Numbered from the stretch's first letter, positions 52,342 to 61,407 are shown. The stretch is DNA of 64,000 bases from Alteromonas sp. KUL49 (GCF_006538345.1 NZ_BJKL01000012.1:83758-147757), one strand, 5' to 3'. Translations and numbers: made by a program. Notes: generated by a model from the letters alone, not told the origin.

Positions 52342-53492
52342 AGATTACCGCCATCAAGCCTTATGCCTTTTGGCTTGGGCACAGAAACGTGCTTCTAGTG
52401 AAAGTAGAAACGAGCGAGGGTATTTGTGGTTGGGGAGAGTCAGGCCTCTCAGGACGGGAAAAAGCCGTAGTGGGTGCCATAGAGCACTTTCGTGAATTTT
52501 TAATCGGCAAGTCTGCGTTACATATTGGTGCGCTCTGGCAAGAGATGTATCGAAGCCAATACTTTGAAGGTGGAAGAGTACTTTCCGCTGCAATATCAGC
52601 CATAGATATCGCCCTCTATGACGCGTTAGGTAAGCTTTTAAATCAACCGGTATATCAACTCATTGGTGGCAAGCAGCGTGATTCAATTCCGTTATTTGCA
52701 ACGGCTACTAGCGCTTATGATCGGTCACTTATTGATGAAGTTGATAGCTTAGTCGCAAACGGGTGGAAAGTAGTCAGAACCACCACTGGCGTTCATGGAA
52801 ATTTAAAAAACTCTACTGAGTTCTGCTCAAGAGGCTCTATTGCACAAAGTGCTGAAATTCTGACGGAAATAAGAAAAAGAGTAGGGAGTAGCATCGTACT
52901 GGGTGTTGATTATCATCACAGGTTAACGGTGCCAGAGGCCATTTCGTTTGTTAACAAAATGCCTTCAGGTACACTGGACTTTATCGAGGAGCCAATCCGA
53001 GCTCAGGCTCCGAGCGCCTACCAAGCATTGAGAGAGATGACAGATGTCCCACTCGCTATTGGTGAAGAGTTCTCGAGTAAGTGGGAGTTCCTGCCTTTCA
53101 TTGAACTTGGTATCACTGACTTCGGACGAGTAGATATCTGTAACGCCGGAGGTTTTACAGAGTCTCTTAAAATTGCCGCATTATGTGAGTCGAAGTATAT
53201 CGACATGATGCCACACAATCCCCTAAGTCCATTATGCACTGCTGCTTCAGTGCATTACTGCGCTGCTATTCCCAATTTAGCTTGGCTAGAGTGGCCCCCT
53301 TATGATGGCGACTTAACGGGTTATGACGCTGTTTTCAATTCCCGACCCATCGTTAAAGAATGTTCGCTTTCTATTCCGGATTCACCGGGATTAGGCATCG
53401 AAGTGAATGAAGCAGAAGTCATTAAACGTCAGTTCAATTTCTGGGAACCACCTCGTTTACACAAGCCTGACGGCAGCTATCAAAATTGGTGA
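52338..53492 (+). CDS. Enolase-superfamily acid-sugar dehydratase (galactonate dehydratase-like)
   Basis: The 384-residue protein has the mandelate racemase/enolase fold: a capping domain (residues 1-120) and a barrel with metal ligands Asp191, Glu217 and Glu243. Asp191-Tyr-His193 and His293 (MPHNPLSP) match the D-x-H and late-His pattern of D-galactonate-type dehydratases. Such enzymes make 2-keto-3-deoxy acids, which the kinase and aldolase downstream would consume. The 3,6-anhydrogalactonate cycloisomerases of algal-galactan degraders belong to the same superfamily and are a real alternative. It overlaps the regulator by four bases. Confidence 0.8.
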   Translation: MKITAIKPYAFWLGHRNVLLVKVETSEGICGWGESGLSGREKAVVGAIEHFREFLIGKSALHIGALWQEMYRSQYFEGGRVLSAAISAIDIALYDALGKLLNQPVYQLIGGKQRDSIPLFATATSAYDRSLIDEVDSLVANGWKVVRTTTGVHGNLKNSTEFCSRGSIAQSAEILTEIRKRVGSSIVLGVDYHHRLTVPEAISFVNKMPSGTLDFIEEPIRAQAPSAYQALREMTDVPLAIGEEFSSKWEFLPFIELGITDFGRVDICNAGGFTESLKIAALCESKYIDMMPHNPLSPLCTAASVHYCAAIPNLAWLEWPPYDGDLTGYDAVFNSRPIVKECSLSIPDSPGLGIEVNEAEVIKRQFNFWEPPRLHKPDGSYQNW

Positions 53493-53497
53493 AACAA

Positions 53498-54775
53498 ATG
53501 CAAAGAACACCCCGTAAAAAGTATGCCGTATTGGCGCTGATTTTCATTAGTGTCGTCATTAACTATATGGATAGAACTAATATTTCTGTTGCCGCATCAG
53601 CAATGACGAAAGAACTTGGCTTAACGCCGATCCAGATGGGGCTCATTTTTTCTGCATTCGCATGGACCTACTCCATAATACAGATCCCCGGGGGAATGTT
53701 GGTGGATGCGATTAAAGTGAGAATACTGTATCCGTTCATACTAGTTGCCTGGTCTATGGCCACAATTGTGCAAGGTCTTGTGAGTTCGGTTTCAGCAATT
53801 GTTGGTTGTCGCATGGCGATAGGTTTTTTTGAAGCGCCTTCATATCCAGCTAACAATAAGATAGTCACCGAGTGGTTTAGTGCTAATGAAAGAGCAGGTG
53901 CCATTGCTGTATATACCTCCGGTCAATTTATCGGGCTTGCTTTCCTCATGCCTGTTCTCGCCCTTATTCAACACACGTTTGGGTGGAGAGGACTATTTAT
54001 TATTTCAGGTCTGGTGGGTATAGCATGGGCGGCAATCTGGTACTTTGCTTACAAAGATCCCTCTGATGCAGAAGCCAGCCATTCTCCGGACTCTACGCAC
54101 GCCGTGACCTATTATTCTGCTTCTGAAAATTGGTCGCGTTTGGCGTTTGCCTTTACTCAAAAGAAGTTGTGGGGTGTGTACATTGGCCAATTCTGCTTGG
54201 GCGGCACCATGATTTTCTTTCTTACTTGGTTCCCGACATATTTGGCGGAGTATCGCGGCTATGGCGAGCTTAACACCGGTTTTATTGCATCCATACCATT
54301 TTTAGCTGCGTTTTGTGGTGTGCTGTTGTCTGGATTTCTATCAGATAAGCTGGTCAAAAAAGGGGTTTCGAATGAAGTGGCCCGCAAAACACCTATTATG
54401 GCGGGGTTACTTCTTTCAAGTACGATTGTTGGCGCTAATTTTGTTGAAAACCAAGCATTGGTGACGCTTTTTCTATCTATTAGTTTTTTTGGTAATGGAC
54501 TGGCGTCAATCAATTGGGTGTTTGTCTCTCTTATTGCACCTAAAAGTATGGTTGGTCTTGTAGGAGGGTGCTTCAATTTTATTGGTGGTTTGGCTGCAGT
54601 AATCGTTCCTGTAGCTATTGGCTACCTTGCGAAAGATGGTGATTTCAGTGGTGCATTGATCATGATCACTGGACTGGCGTTGGTCGGACTTTTTTCCTAC
54701 GTGTTTCTGGTGGGCAAGGTGGAAGTACTGGAAGAGCCTGTGCAACATCAATCATCTAAAAGGGTTATGCCATGA
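53498..54775 (+). CDS. MFS transporter, anion:cation symporter (hexuronate/galactonate-like)
   Basis: The 425-residue protein has about 12 membrane helices and the ACS-family start YAVLALIFISVVINYMDRTNISVAA, with GFFEAPSYPANNKIVTEWF in helix 4. E. coli ExuT, GudP and DgoT belong to this group and carry sugar acids with protons. The locus suggests uptake of the acid made or released outside the cell. I chose ATG 53498 with GGTGA five bases upstream; GTG 53489, overlapping the previous stop, is possible. The stop overlaps the kinase ATG. Confidence 0.83.
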   Translation: MQRTPRKKYAVLALIFISVVINYMDRTNISVAASAMTKELGLTPIQMGLIFSAFAWTYSIIQIPGGMLVDAIKVRILYPFILVAWSMATIVQGLVSSVSAIVGCRMAIGFFEAPSYPANNKIVTEWFSANERAGAIAVYTSGQFIGLAFLMPVLALIQHTFGWRGLFIISGLVGIAWAAIWYFAYKDPSDAEASHSPDSTHAVTYYSASENWSRLAFAFTQKKLWGVYIGQFCLGGTMIFFLTWFPTYLAEYRGYGELNTGFIASIPFLAAFCGVLLSGFLSDKLVKKGVSNEVARKTPIMAGLLLSSTIVGANFVENQALVTLFLSISFFGNGLASINWVFVSLIAPKSMVGLVGGCFNFIGGLAAVIVPVAIGYLAKDGDFSGALIMITGLALVGLFSYVFLVGKVEVLEEPVQHQSSKRVMP

Positions 54776-55785
54776 GTTTCGTTTTTTTTGGTGAAGTCAT
54801 GTTGCGGCTTACACCTAGTCAACCTCATGCGCTTCTTGTCGCCAGCGACAGTTTGTCTGTAGATTTCGCGGGCGCCGAAGCAAATGTTGCAGCAAATCTC
54901 AGTCATCTTGGCCATGACTGTAATATGGTCTCAGTTTTTCCCAATAACCTTATTGGCGACAAAGCCATAAGTGTTATGTCTAAATACGGCATTAGCACGG
55001 AAGGTTGCTCACGGGATGAACACAGAATAGGTACTTATTTTATTGAGCTTGGGTATTCGGTAAGACCTACCAAAGTGGTTTACGATCGCGCTGACTCCTC
55101 ATTTGCAGCGCTCAGCGCAGCTAGCTTTAACTGGGATAGCATACTCAACAATGCATCTACCTTATTTGTTGGCGGGATCACTCTGGCGCTCTCTGAACAA
55201 TGTCGATTGGCCACATTGGAAGCAGTAAAAACCGCGAAACGTCGGGGTGTGAAAGTGGTCTTTGATATGAATTTTAGACGCAGCCTATGGGATAACTGGC
55301 AGGATGCTAATCGATACTTTTCTGAGATCTTAGAATACACCGATCTAGTCTTCGGTAACGCAGGGGTAATGAGTGATGTTTTCAGCTTTACCTTTAATTC
55401 AAGCGATAGCGCGCTTGAATCTACGAAAGCGTCAATGGAAATACTCGCCAATCAATTTGATGTTGATATTGCGTTCACAGTTAGACAACAGAGTGATGCC
55501 AGTTCCAATATCTTACAGGCGGTATATAAACCATCGAGTGGTGATAAATACCAAGTATCTGCTGAGGTAAGAGTCGGCGTGCTTGACCGATTGGGAACCG
55601 GAGACGCTTTCGCAGCAGGAATGCTTCATGGACTGGCCAAATATTCAGACCTTCAACAGGCTATAGATTTTGCTAATGCAGCGTTTGCGTTATCTCACAC
55701 ACAATATGGTGATCAAAACTTGTGCAGCGAGACAGATATTTTGTCGATTGCCCAAGGCAACACCTCTGGCTACGTAATTCGCTAA
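54772..55785 (+). CDS. PfkB-family 2-keto-3-deoxy-sugar-acid kinase
   Basis: The 337-residue protein is a ribokinase-type sugar kinase: FAGAEANVAANLSHLGHD near residue 33, the FDMNFRRSLWDN strand typical of KDG kinases, and the C-terminal catalytic signature DRLGTGDAFAAGM with its Asp base. It should phosphorylate the 2-keto-3-deoxy acid (KDG or KDGal) made by the dehydratase. The overlap with the transporter stop (ATGA) and the aldolase ten bases downstream support one pathway. Confidence 0.87.
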   Translation: MSFVFFGEVMLRLTPSQPHALLVASDSLSVDFAGAEANVAANLSHLGHDCNMVSVFPNNLIGDKAISVMSKYGISTEGCSRDEHRIGTYFIELGYSVRPTKVVYDRADSSFAALSAASFNWDSILNNASTLFVGGITLALSEQCRLATLEAVKTAKRRGVKVVFDMNFRRSLWDNWQDANRYFSEILEYTDLVFGNAGVMSDVFSFTFNSSDSALESTKASMEILANQFDVDIAFTVRQQSDASSNILQAVYKPSSGDKYQVSAEVRVGVLDRLGTGDAFAAGMLHGLAKYSDLQQAIDFANAAFALSHTQYGDQNLCSETDILSIAQGNTSGYVIR

Positions 55786-55794
55786 GGAGCAACA

Positions 55795-56424
55795 ATGCGT
55801 ATTGAGCGACTCAACAGACTTATTGAACAAAAGTTGGTTATGATCATACGGGTAAAAGACCCAGAGGAAATCTTACCTATTGTGGACTACCTGGTTGAAG
55901 CCGGCGTTAGTGCAGTTGAGGTAACCAGCAATACCCCAAAATACGAACAGTATATTCCTAAGATTAAAGCGCAAAATCCGTCACTTCTTGTAGGCGCAGG
56001 TACGATAACCAATACAGAATTAGCCAAACAAGCAATAGACGCAGGTGCAGAATTTTTAGTCACACCAAATACTTCAGAGAGTGTTGTGAAATTTGCTCAC
56101 GACAACCAGGTACCAGTAGTTATGGGCGTACTTACTCCCACAGATATTGTTGCCGCAAAAGAGGCTAACGCAGACATCATTAAGCTGTTTCCTGCAGAAC
56201 CCCTTGGGCCAGAATATCTCAAAGCATTAGCCAAAGGCCCGTTTCTCGATTTACCTTTCTTCCCAGTAGGTGGTTTGGATGAGAAGAATACCCCTCTTTA
56301 TCTTCAAGCGGGTGCTGCAGGTGTTGGCATTGGTGGTAGTCTAACTTCACCTGTTAATAGTGATGAAGAACGAGCGGAGGTCATAGAGCGCATCAAAGTA
56401 CTCTTGAGTCATTTGTCTAGATAG
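55795..56424 (+). CDS. KDPG/KDPGal-type 2-keto-3-deoxy-6-phosphate aldolase
   Basis: The 209-residue class I aldolase has the catalytic Glu in AVEVTSNTP, the Schiff-base Lys in DIIKLFPAEPLG, GAGTI and PVGGLDEKN, all KDPG/KHG aldolase motifs. It would split the phosphorylated keto acid into pyruvate and glyceraldehyde 3-phosphate. It is the last gene of the intracellular unit. Whether the gluco or galacto isomer is used cannot be told from sequence. Confidence 0.9.
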   Translation: MRIERLNRLIEQKLVMIIRVKDPEEILPIVDYLVEAGVSAVEVTSNTPKYEQYIPKIKAQNPSLLVGAGTITNTELAKQAIDAGAEFLVTPNTSESVVKFAHDNQVPVVMGVLTPTDIVAAKEANADIIKLFPAEPLGPEYLKALAKGPFLDLPFFPVGGLDEKNTPLYLQAGAAGVGIGGSLTSPVNSDEERAEVIERIKVLLSHLSR

Positions 56425-56444
56425 CCCTGACATTCTCTCTTCGG

Positions 56445-56467
56445 GCGTATTGCATCTAACAATACGC
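56445..56467 (+). terminator. Stem-loop after the aldolase gene, possible weak terminator
   Basis: GCGTATTG pairs perfectly with CAATACGC around CATCTAA, 21 bases past the aldolase stop. No T-run follows, so termination is uncertain. Confidence 0.4.
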
Positions 56468-56499
56468 TCATCTTCCACCATTCTAATATCCGAAGCTTC

Positions 56500-56568
56500 G
56501 TTAACAATATTCAAACAACCTATACGAATTGATAACTTTTCAATTGACAACACTTCCTATTAACAATA
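56500..56568. promoter_or_regulatory. Sulfatase upstream region with two TTAACAATA half-sites
   Basis: GTTAACAATATT at 56500-56511 and TTAACAATA at 56560-56568 repeat the half of the palindrome at 51554-51567. They lie within the 182-base gap before the sulfatase, where a promoter is needed. This suggests shared control with the intracellular unit. Confidence 0.4.
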
Positions 56569-56606
56569 TAAAGGTATGATGTTTGTTTTATTGTGATGTG
56601 AGAGTT

Positions 56607-58271
56607 ATGAGGTTGAACAGCAACAAGCACATTTTGCCGTTAAGTTTGCTCCTTGTGATGACAGTGCTCGCTATAAATGGCTGCATTGTTAGTCAGCCGT
56701 CAAAATCACATCCTCATGTTTTGTTCATTTCTATCGACGACCTTCGCCCTGAATTAGGAAGTTATGGAAGTGATCAAGCAATAACACCAAATATTGATAG
56801 GCTTGCGAGTGAGGGCATTAAGTTCACCAGAGCATATGCGCAGCAGGCCATATGTGGTCCTTCCAGAGCCAGCGTCATGACCGGATTGCGACCGGACTCT
56901 GTTGGTGTTACTCATAATTACGTCAAGTTCCGAGAAAGCCAGCCTAATGTAGTGACTATTCCACAGTATTTTGTAGAACATGGATATCAAGCGACCTACG
57001 TGGGCAAGATTTTTCATCATGGAGACTTAGATGATGATTTATCTTGGACCTGGCTCCCTTCTCGCGATTTGCTTAATGGTGTAACCAAGCCATCTCGTTA
57101 CGCAGATCCTGTGAATACTGAAATACAGCGTGAAAACAAACAGAGGATGATTGCTCAATATGGTGCACAAGCACGTTTTGGTTTTGGTAGCGGCCCCGCA
57201 ATAGAGGGAGTAGTTACTCCCGACAATTCCTATCACGACGGATACAACACAGAATTGGGTATCGCAGCGTTGGAGCATTTACTAAATTCATCTAACAAAC
57301 CTATATTTTTCGGTTTTGGAATGAATAAACCTCATCTTCCTTGGGTCGCGCCAAAGCAGTATTGGGACTTGTATAATGCTGAAGATATATCACTTGCTAT
57401 TGATAAAGATGCTCCCATCAATGGAGCCGCCATGGGACTACACGCATCTTTTGAACTACGCACATTTTACGATATTCCAAAATACGGTGATATTTCTGAA
57501 GCGCAAGCTAGGGAGTTAAAGCACGCCTACTTGGCAAGTGTGAGCTACGTTGATGCTCAGATAGGTCGGTTGCTTGAAGCGTTTGAAAATGCCGGGGTAT
57601 TAGATAACACCATTATTGTATTGTGGAGTGATCATGGATACCACTTGGGTGAAAAGGGAATTTGGGGTAAGGCATCAAACTATGAAATAGCCACACGAGT
57701 TCCTTTGGTATTTTGGACCCCAGAATTAGCACAAAATCAGCGAGAACCTGTGACTTCAGATGCACTTGCTGAGCTGATCGATATTTTTCCTACGCTCGCT
57801 GAAATGGCTGGCTTACCACAACCCTCAGCAAAAGATGGAACTTCATTGGTTTCACTGTTCAACTCACCAACGACGAATTTAAAGCATGCTGCATTTAGCC
57901 AGTTTCCGACTCCAGCGTTGAGAGAGTGGGGGGCTTTTCCATTGCGTAGAGGGATGCGAGAAACCTACTTTGGACCCCTCATCGAGGACGTCGAGGAGAA
58001 TATCGCGGTTCAAATGGGAGACCGCTGGGACAAAACCTTATTTGAAACTGGTGTCATGGGTTACACCATGCGGACTAGTGATTATCGATTAATTGCTTGG
58101 CTAGACCAAACGTCGCCAGATGCGCCACCTCTGTTTGTCGAGTTGTACGATGAAAACTCAGACCCACTCGAAACCAACAACATAGCTGCCGAAAATCAGA
58201 TGCTTGTATCAGATTTACTCAATCAACTTTATGTGAGTTTATCGCTCCCACAACAAGGAAGTAGTCACTAA
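56607..58271 (+). CDS. S1-family sulfatase, lipoprotein (iduronate-2-sulfatase-like)
   Basis: From ATG 56607 the 554-residue protein has a lipoprotein signal (LAINGC, lipidated Cys26), so it acts in the periplasm or at the outer membrane. Formylglycine site CGPSRASVMTG (Cys83), metal ligands Asp44-Asp45 in ISIDDLRPELGSYG and SDHGYHLGEKGIWGK (His) identify a type I sulfatase of the iduronate-2-sulfatase-like group, several of which act on carrageenan. The maturase is not in the window. The start is uncertain (TTG 56583 and GTG 56598 are also in frame). The TAATG end overlaps the next gene. Confidence 0.88.
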   Translation: MRLNSNKHILPLSLLLVMTVLAINGCIVSQPSKSHPHVLFISIDDLRPELGSYGSDQAITPNIDRLASEGIKFTRAYAQQAICGPSRASVMTGLRPDSVGVTHNYVKFRESQPNVVTIPQYFVEHGYQATYVGKIFHHGDLDDDLSWTWLPSRDLLNGVTKPSRYADPVNTEIQRENKQRMIAQYGAQARFGFGSGPAIEGVVTPDNSYHDGYNTELGIAALEHLLNSSNKPIFFGFGMNKPHLPWVAPKQYWDLYNAEDISLAIDKDAPINGAAMGLHASFELRTFYDIPKYGDISEAQARELKHAYLASVSYVDAQIGRLLEAFENAGVLDNTIIVLWSDHGYHLGEKGIWGKASNYEIATRVPLVFWTPELAQNQREPVTSDALAELIDIFPTLAEMAGLPQPSAKDGTSLVSLFNSPTTNLKHAAFSQFPTPALREWGAFPLRRGMRETYFGPLIEDVEENIAVQMGDRWDKTLFETGVMGYTMRTSDYRLIAWLDQTSPDAPPLFVELYDENSDPLETNNIAAENQMLVSDLLNQLYVSLSLPQQGSSH

Positions 58272-60196
58272 TGGAACGTAGAAGCTTTTTTAAATTTGGT
58301 GCAGCAAGTGTTGCTGCTGTGGGTATGGCTCCAGGGTTGGCAAGTGCTTCTCAAGATCAGTCACTGGCTGCTCGCACTACTGATAAATGGTTTCATTTGG
58401 GAAAAGGTGAATCTGTATCGCCTGGTAGACAACAAAACAAAGATGTGGATGTAGCGGTTATTGGCGGAGGTGCGGCTGGTATTTGTGCAGCCGTATCGGC
58501 TGCCAGAAACGGCGCAAAAGTCATTCTAGTGCAAGATCGCCCAGTCCTTGGGGGTAATGCTTCCAGCGAAATGCGTGTGCATCTCAACGGTGTAAATCAC
58601 TTAAAAAATGGTCTTCCAGAAAGGGAAACCGGCATCATTGAAGAAATACTGTTGCACAACCGTTTCGAAAACCCGCAAGAGTCTTTTCCCGTGTGGGATC
58701 ATGTGCTTTACGACTTTGTGATCCGCGAGCCAAATATTGAATTACTGCTTAACACTCAAGCCATTCAAGCCATCACGCTTGATAACAACATAGTCACCGC
58801 GCGTTGCTGGCAACTCACTACAGAAACTGAGTTTATGATAAACGCTAAGTTTTTCATCGATTGTTCTGGTGATGGCTTACTTGCCGCAAGCGCTGGTGCT
58901 GAGTATCGTACTGGGCGAGAGGGTAAAGCTGAGTTTAATGAGCAGTATGCGCCGGAACAACCCGATGGTTGGCAGATGGGAGCATCGTTACTCATGTCGG
59001 CCAAAGATATGGGTAGGCCCATGCCGTATTCACCGCCAAGCTGGGCTATTGCGTACGACCCAGAAAAGAATGGGGCCCATAAAAAACGTAAATTCCACGC
59101 TTATCACGAGGGTATTTGGTGGATTGAAGTGGGTAGTGACGACGATATTATTGCCGATGCAGAAGTAAATCGTCACAAGCTCATGGGGTACTTACATGGC
59201 GTTTGGGATTACATAAAGAATTCCGGAAACTTCCCTGAATCTGAGAATTTGGCGCTTGATTGGGTGGGTTCTCTGCCTTCACGGCGGGAATCTCGACGTT
59301 TTATTGGAGACTACATCCTTTCCGAGCCTGATATGTTGGGTTACAAAGATTTTGAAGATGCAGTGGCTTTTGGTGGCTGGTCGTTGGATGAACACAACCC
59401 TGGGGGTATCGAAAATCCAACCGAACCACCCAGCTATTTTCACGCACACTTTGAGAATATTTATCAGTTTCCGTTTCGAAGCCTATATTCGAGAAACATT
59501 CAAAACTTATTGTTCGCTGGCAGAAACGTGAGTCAAACTCACATTGCACTGTCGTCATCACGAATCATGGCAACCTGTGCGCTTCAAGGTCAAGCAGTAG
59601 GTACCGCAGCGGCACTTTGCTGCGAAAAGGGAATATCTCCAAGAACCTTGGCAAATACCTTTATTGATGAACTACAGGAACAACTTCTTAGAGATGACGT
59701 TTACATTCCCAAGCGTCCTGCAAAGGACCCTGACGATTTAGTTAATAAGGTATCTGCAATATTTGCAAACACGACTAAATCAGGGAACGCAACTAACTTA
59801 ACAAACGGTATTTCCAGAGATATCGACGGTAACATCAATCATTGGGAGTCTATTGATTTACCCGCTACCATCCAACTTGAATGGGAGAGCCCGGTAGAAA
59901 TATCACGGGTTTTGATGAAATGCGACACTAACGTTAAGCGCAACATCATGATGCGCAAAGATTCTAAAAATGACGGTATCTATCGCAATGATGTACCAGA
60001 AGAAATGCTCAAAGCGCTGCAACTTGAAGTACGAGTAAGAGGGCAGTGGCAATCCGTTGGCACAATAGCGGGTAACCGTACGAGGCTCATCACCGCAGAT
60101 TTTCCAAAACAAACGGTTACTGCTCTACGAGTAACCTTGACAGAAACCTACGGGAAAACCTCAGCACGTTTGTACGAAATTAGAGCTTACACCTAA
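58271..60196 (+). CDS. Tat-exported FAD-dependent oxidoreductase of unknown substrate
   Basis: The 641-residue protein has a twin-arginine signal (ERRSFFKFGAAS, Arg3-Arg4), so it is exported folded, with cofactor. The FAD domain begins VAVIGGGAAGICAAVSAARNG (near residue 61), followed by GGNASSEMRVHLNG; this is the FAD_oxidored (PF12831) type, often found in polysaccharide loci and sometimes mislabelled xanthan lyase. The last 130 residues (from INHWESIDLPATIQLEW) look like an F5/8-type sugar-binding beta-sandwich. Substrate and acceptor are unknown. It overlaps the sulfatase and the next gene by one base at each end. Confidence 0.8.
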   Translation: MERRSFFKFGAASVAAVGMAPGLASASQDQSLAARTTDKWFHLGKGESVSPGRQQNKDVDVAVIGGGAAGICAAVSAARNGAKVILVQDRPVLGGNASSEMRVHLNGVNHLKNGLPERETGIIEEILLHNRFENPQESFPVWDHVLYDFVIREPNIELLLNTQAIQAITLDNNIVTARCWQLTTETEFMINAKFFIDCSGDGLLAASAGAEYRTGREGKAEFNEQYAPEQPDGWQMGASLLMSAKDMGRPMPYSPPSWAIAYDPEKNGAHKKRKFHAYHEGIWWIEVGSDDDIIADAEVNRHKLMGYLHGVWDYIKNSGNFPESENLALDWVGSLPSRRESRRFIGDYILSEPDMLGYKDFEDAVAFGGWSLDEHNPGGIENPTEPPSYFHAHFENIYQFPFRSLYSRNIQNLLFAGRNVSQTHIALSSSRIMATCALQGQAVGTAAALCCEKGISPRTLANTFIDELQEQLLRDDVYIPKRPAKDPDDLVNKVSAIFANTTKSGNATNLTNGISRDIDGNINHWESIDLPATIQLEWESPVEISRVLMKCDTNVKRNIMMRKDSKNDGIYRNDVPEEMLKALQLEVRVRGQWQSVGTIAGNRTRLITADFPKQTVTALRVTLTETYGKTSARLYEIRAYT

Positions 60197-61407
60197 TGAT
60201 GCAAATGCTTGTAACTAACTTCTCACGTATTGGCGCGACTTTACTTTTAGCTGTTGTTTTCACGATTGGCGGATGCAGTGAATATAGAACAACCGCTTCT
60301 CACGATGAGAACTCAACATCCACTACTTCAAAATCCATAGTCGTGGAATTTGAACACATCGCTAACACTGAAGGAGAGTCTGTGGCTAAGACTCTCACCA
60401 TGCATAAGGACTCGGATGGCGATATTCAAAGTTACAGTATGACTGTTGAATCAGTTTATTGTGGTGAGGACGTTTGTAAGGTGGATCCGGTTACCATGTA
60501 CTGGAATCCTTATGGGCAATATACGCATTACTCTTTAATTGAAGGAATAGAGCTAGAAAAGGGAAATGCGCTGCCATTTGAAGCTGCCGACTACGACAAG
60601 CTTCACGACATCTTGCTAAATCCAGAAAACAGTTTGCGTTACCTTGTTAAAGAAGAACTTGTTTCCGAAAAACGCGGTGGAAATGCTGTAGATGCGCTCT
60701 CAGGTGCAACTATCGCGATGAATAAGAACGATTATGTGGAGCAGGCAATATGGACATGTTTCACCTTATGGCACTTTGCCCATGGTCCTGTATCTCAAAT
60801 AGCGCGTGATTTTACGGGAGCACAGCTGGGTGAAGAAAAACTGCTTGCGCTTGTAGCGTCTGGTGTGGATGCTGAAGTTACTTTTGCATTGGAGCAATTG
60901 ACTCTTCATCAGGCTAATAATGAGCGGGTGATCAGCGTTGTATTTAACGCTCTATCTCAGAGATTGAATCAATCCAATGCTAGCCCTTTGGATATGGTGT
61001 TGCTTCAAGCATACCTCAACTATCTGAGTCAACTACAACACTCAGAGTTTCACCAGCACGTTATTGTACTTTTTGATCGAAAGCAGAATTGGTTGTACCC
61101 ACATTTATTAAAGGTGCTATCCGACCGTAACGCCGATGATGAGGGGATTTTATCCAGCTCAGTATCACAGATTGCGATGAGTATTGATAACACTTGGAAG
61201 CCTCAACACATTCACCAATTCCTAACGTTACTCAATGGCAAGCCATATGACTTCAGCCAGATAAACCAAGCACTGACAAATGTCCTCAACACATTAGATT
61301 TTATCAGTGCTCGCTCATTGTATTGGTTCCTAGTCAACCAAACACTCAGCGACGAACAAAACCTCACTTTGGTGCGTTTTTCACAAAGCAATAGGGAGAG
61401 GTTATAG
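60196..61407 (+). CDS. Unrecognised lipoprotein with a DxxSGAT flavinylation-like motif
   Basis: I do not recognise this 403-residue protein. It has a lipobox (TIGGC, lipidated Cys27), a Ser/Thr-rich linker (about 31-47), a mostly beta segment with a Cys pair (Cys89, Cys94), and then VDALSGATIAMNKNDYVEQAI. Asp166-x-x-Ser169-Gly-Ala-Thr172 fits the D-x-x-S/T-G-A-T motif where ApbE attaches FMN in NqrC/RnfG-type FMN-binding domains. The C-terminal half (about 205-403) is all-helical and HEAT-like. The TAATG overlap with the FAD oxidoreductase implies they work together; an electron-transfer role is inference. Confidence 0.6.
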   Translation: MMQMLVTNFSRIGATLLLAVVFTIGGCSEYRTTASHDENSTSTTSKSIVVEFEHIANTEGESVAKTLTMHKDSDGDIQSYSMTVESVYCGEDVCKVDPVTMYWNPYGQYTHYSLIEGIELEKGNALPFEAADYDKLHDILLNPENSLRYLVKEELVSEKRGGNAVDALSGATIAMNKNDYVEQAIWTCFTLWHFAHGPVSQIARDFTGAQLGEEKLLALVASGVDAEVTFALEQLTLHQANNERVISVVFNALSQRLNQSNASPLDMVLLQAYLNYLSQLQHSEFHQHVIVLFDRKQNWLYPHLLKVLSDRNADDEGILSSSVSQIAMSIDNTWKPQHIHQFLTLLNGKPYDFSQINQALTNVLNTLDFISARSLYWFLVNQTLSDEQNLTLVRFSQSNRERL

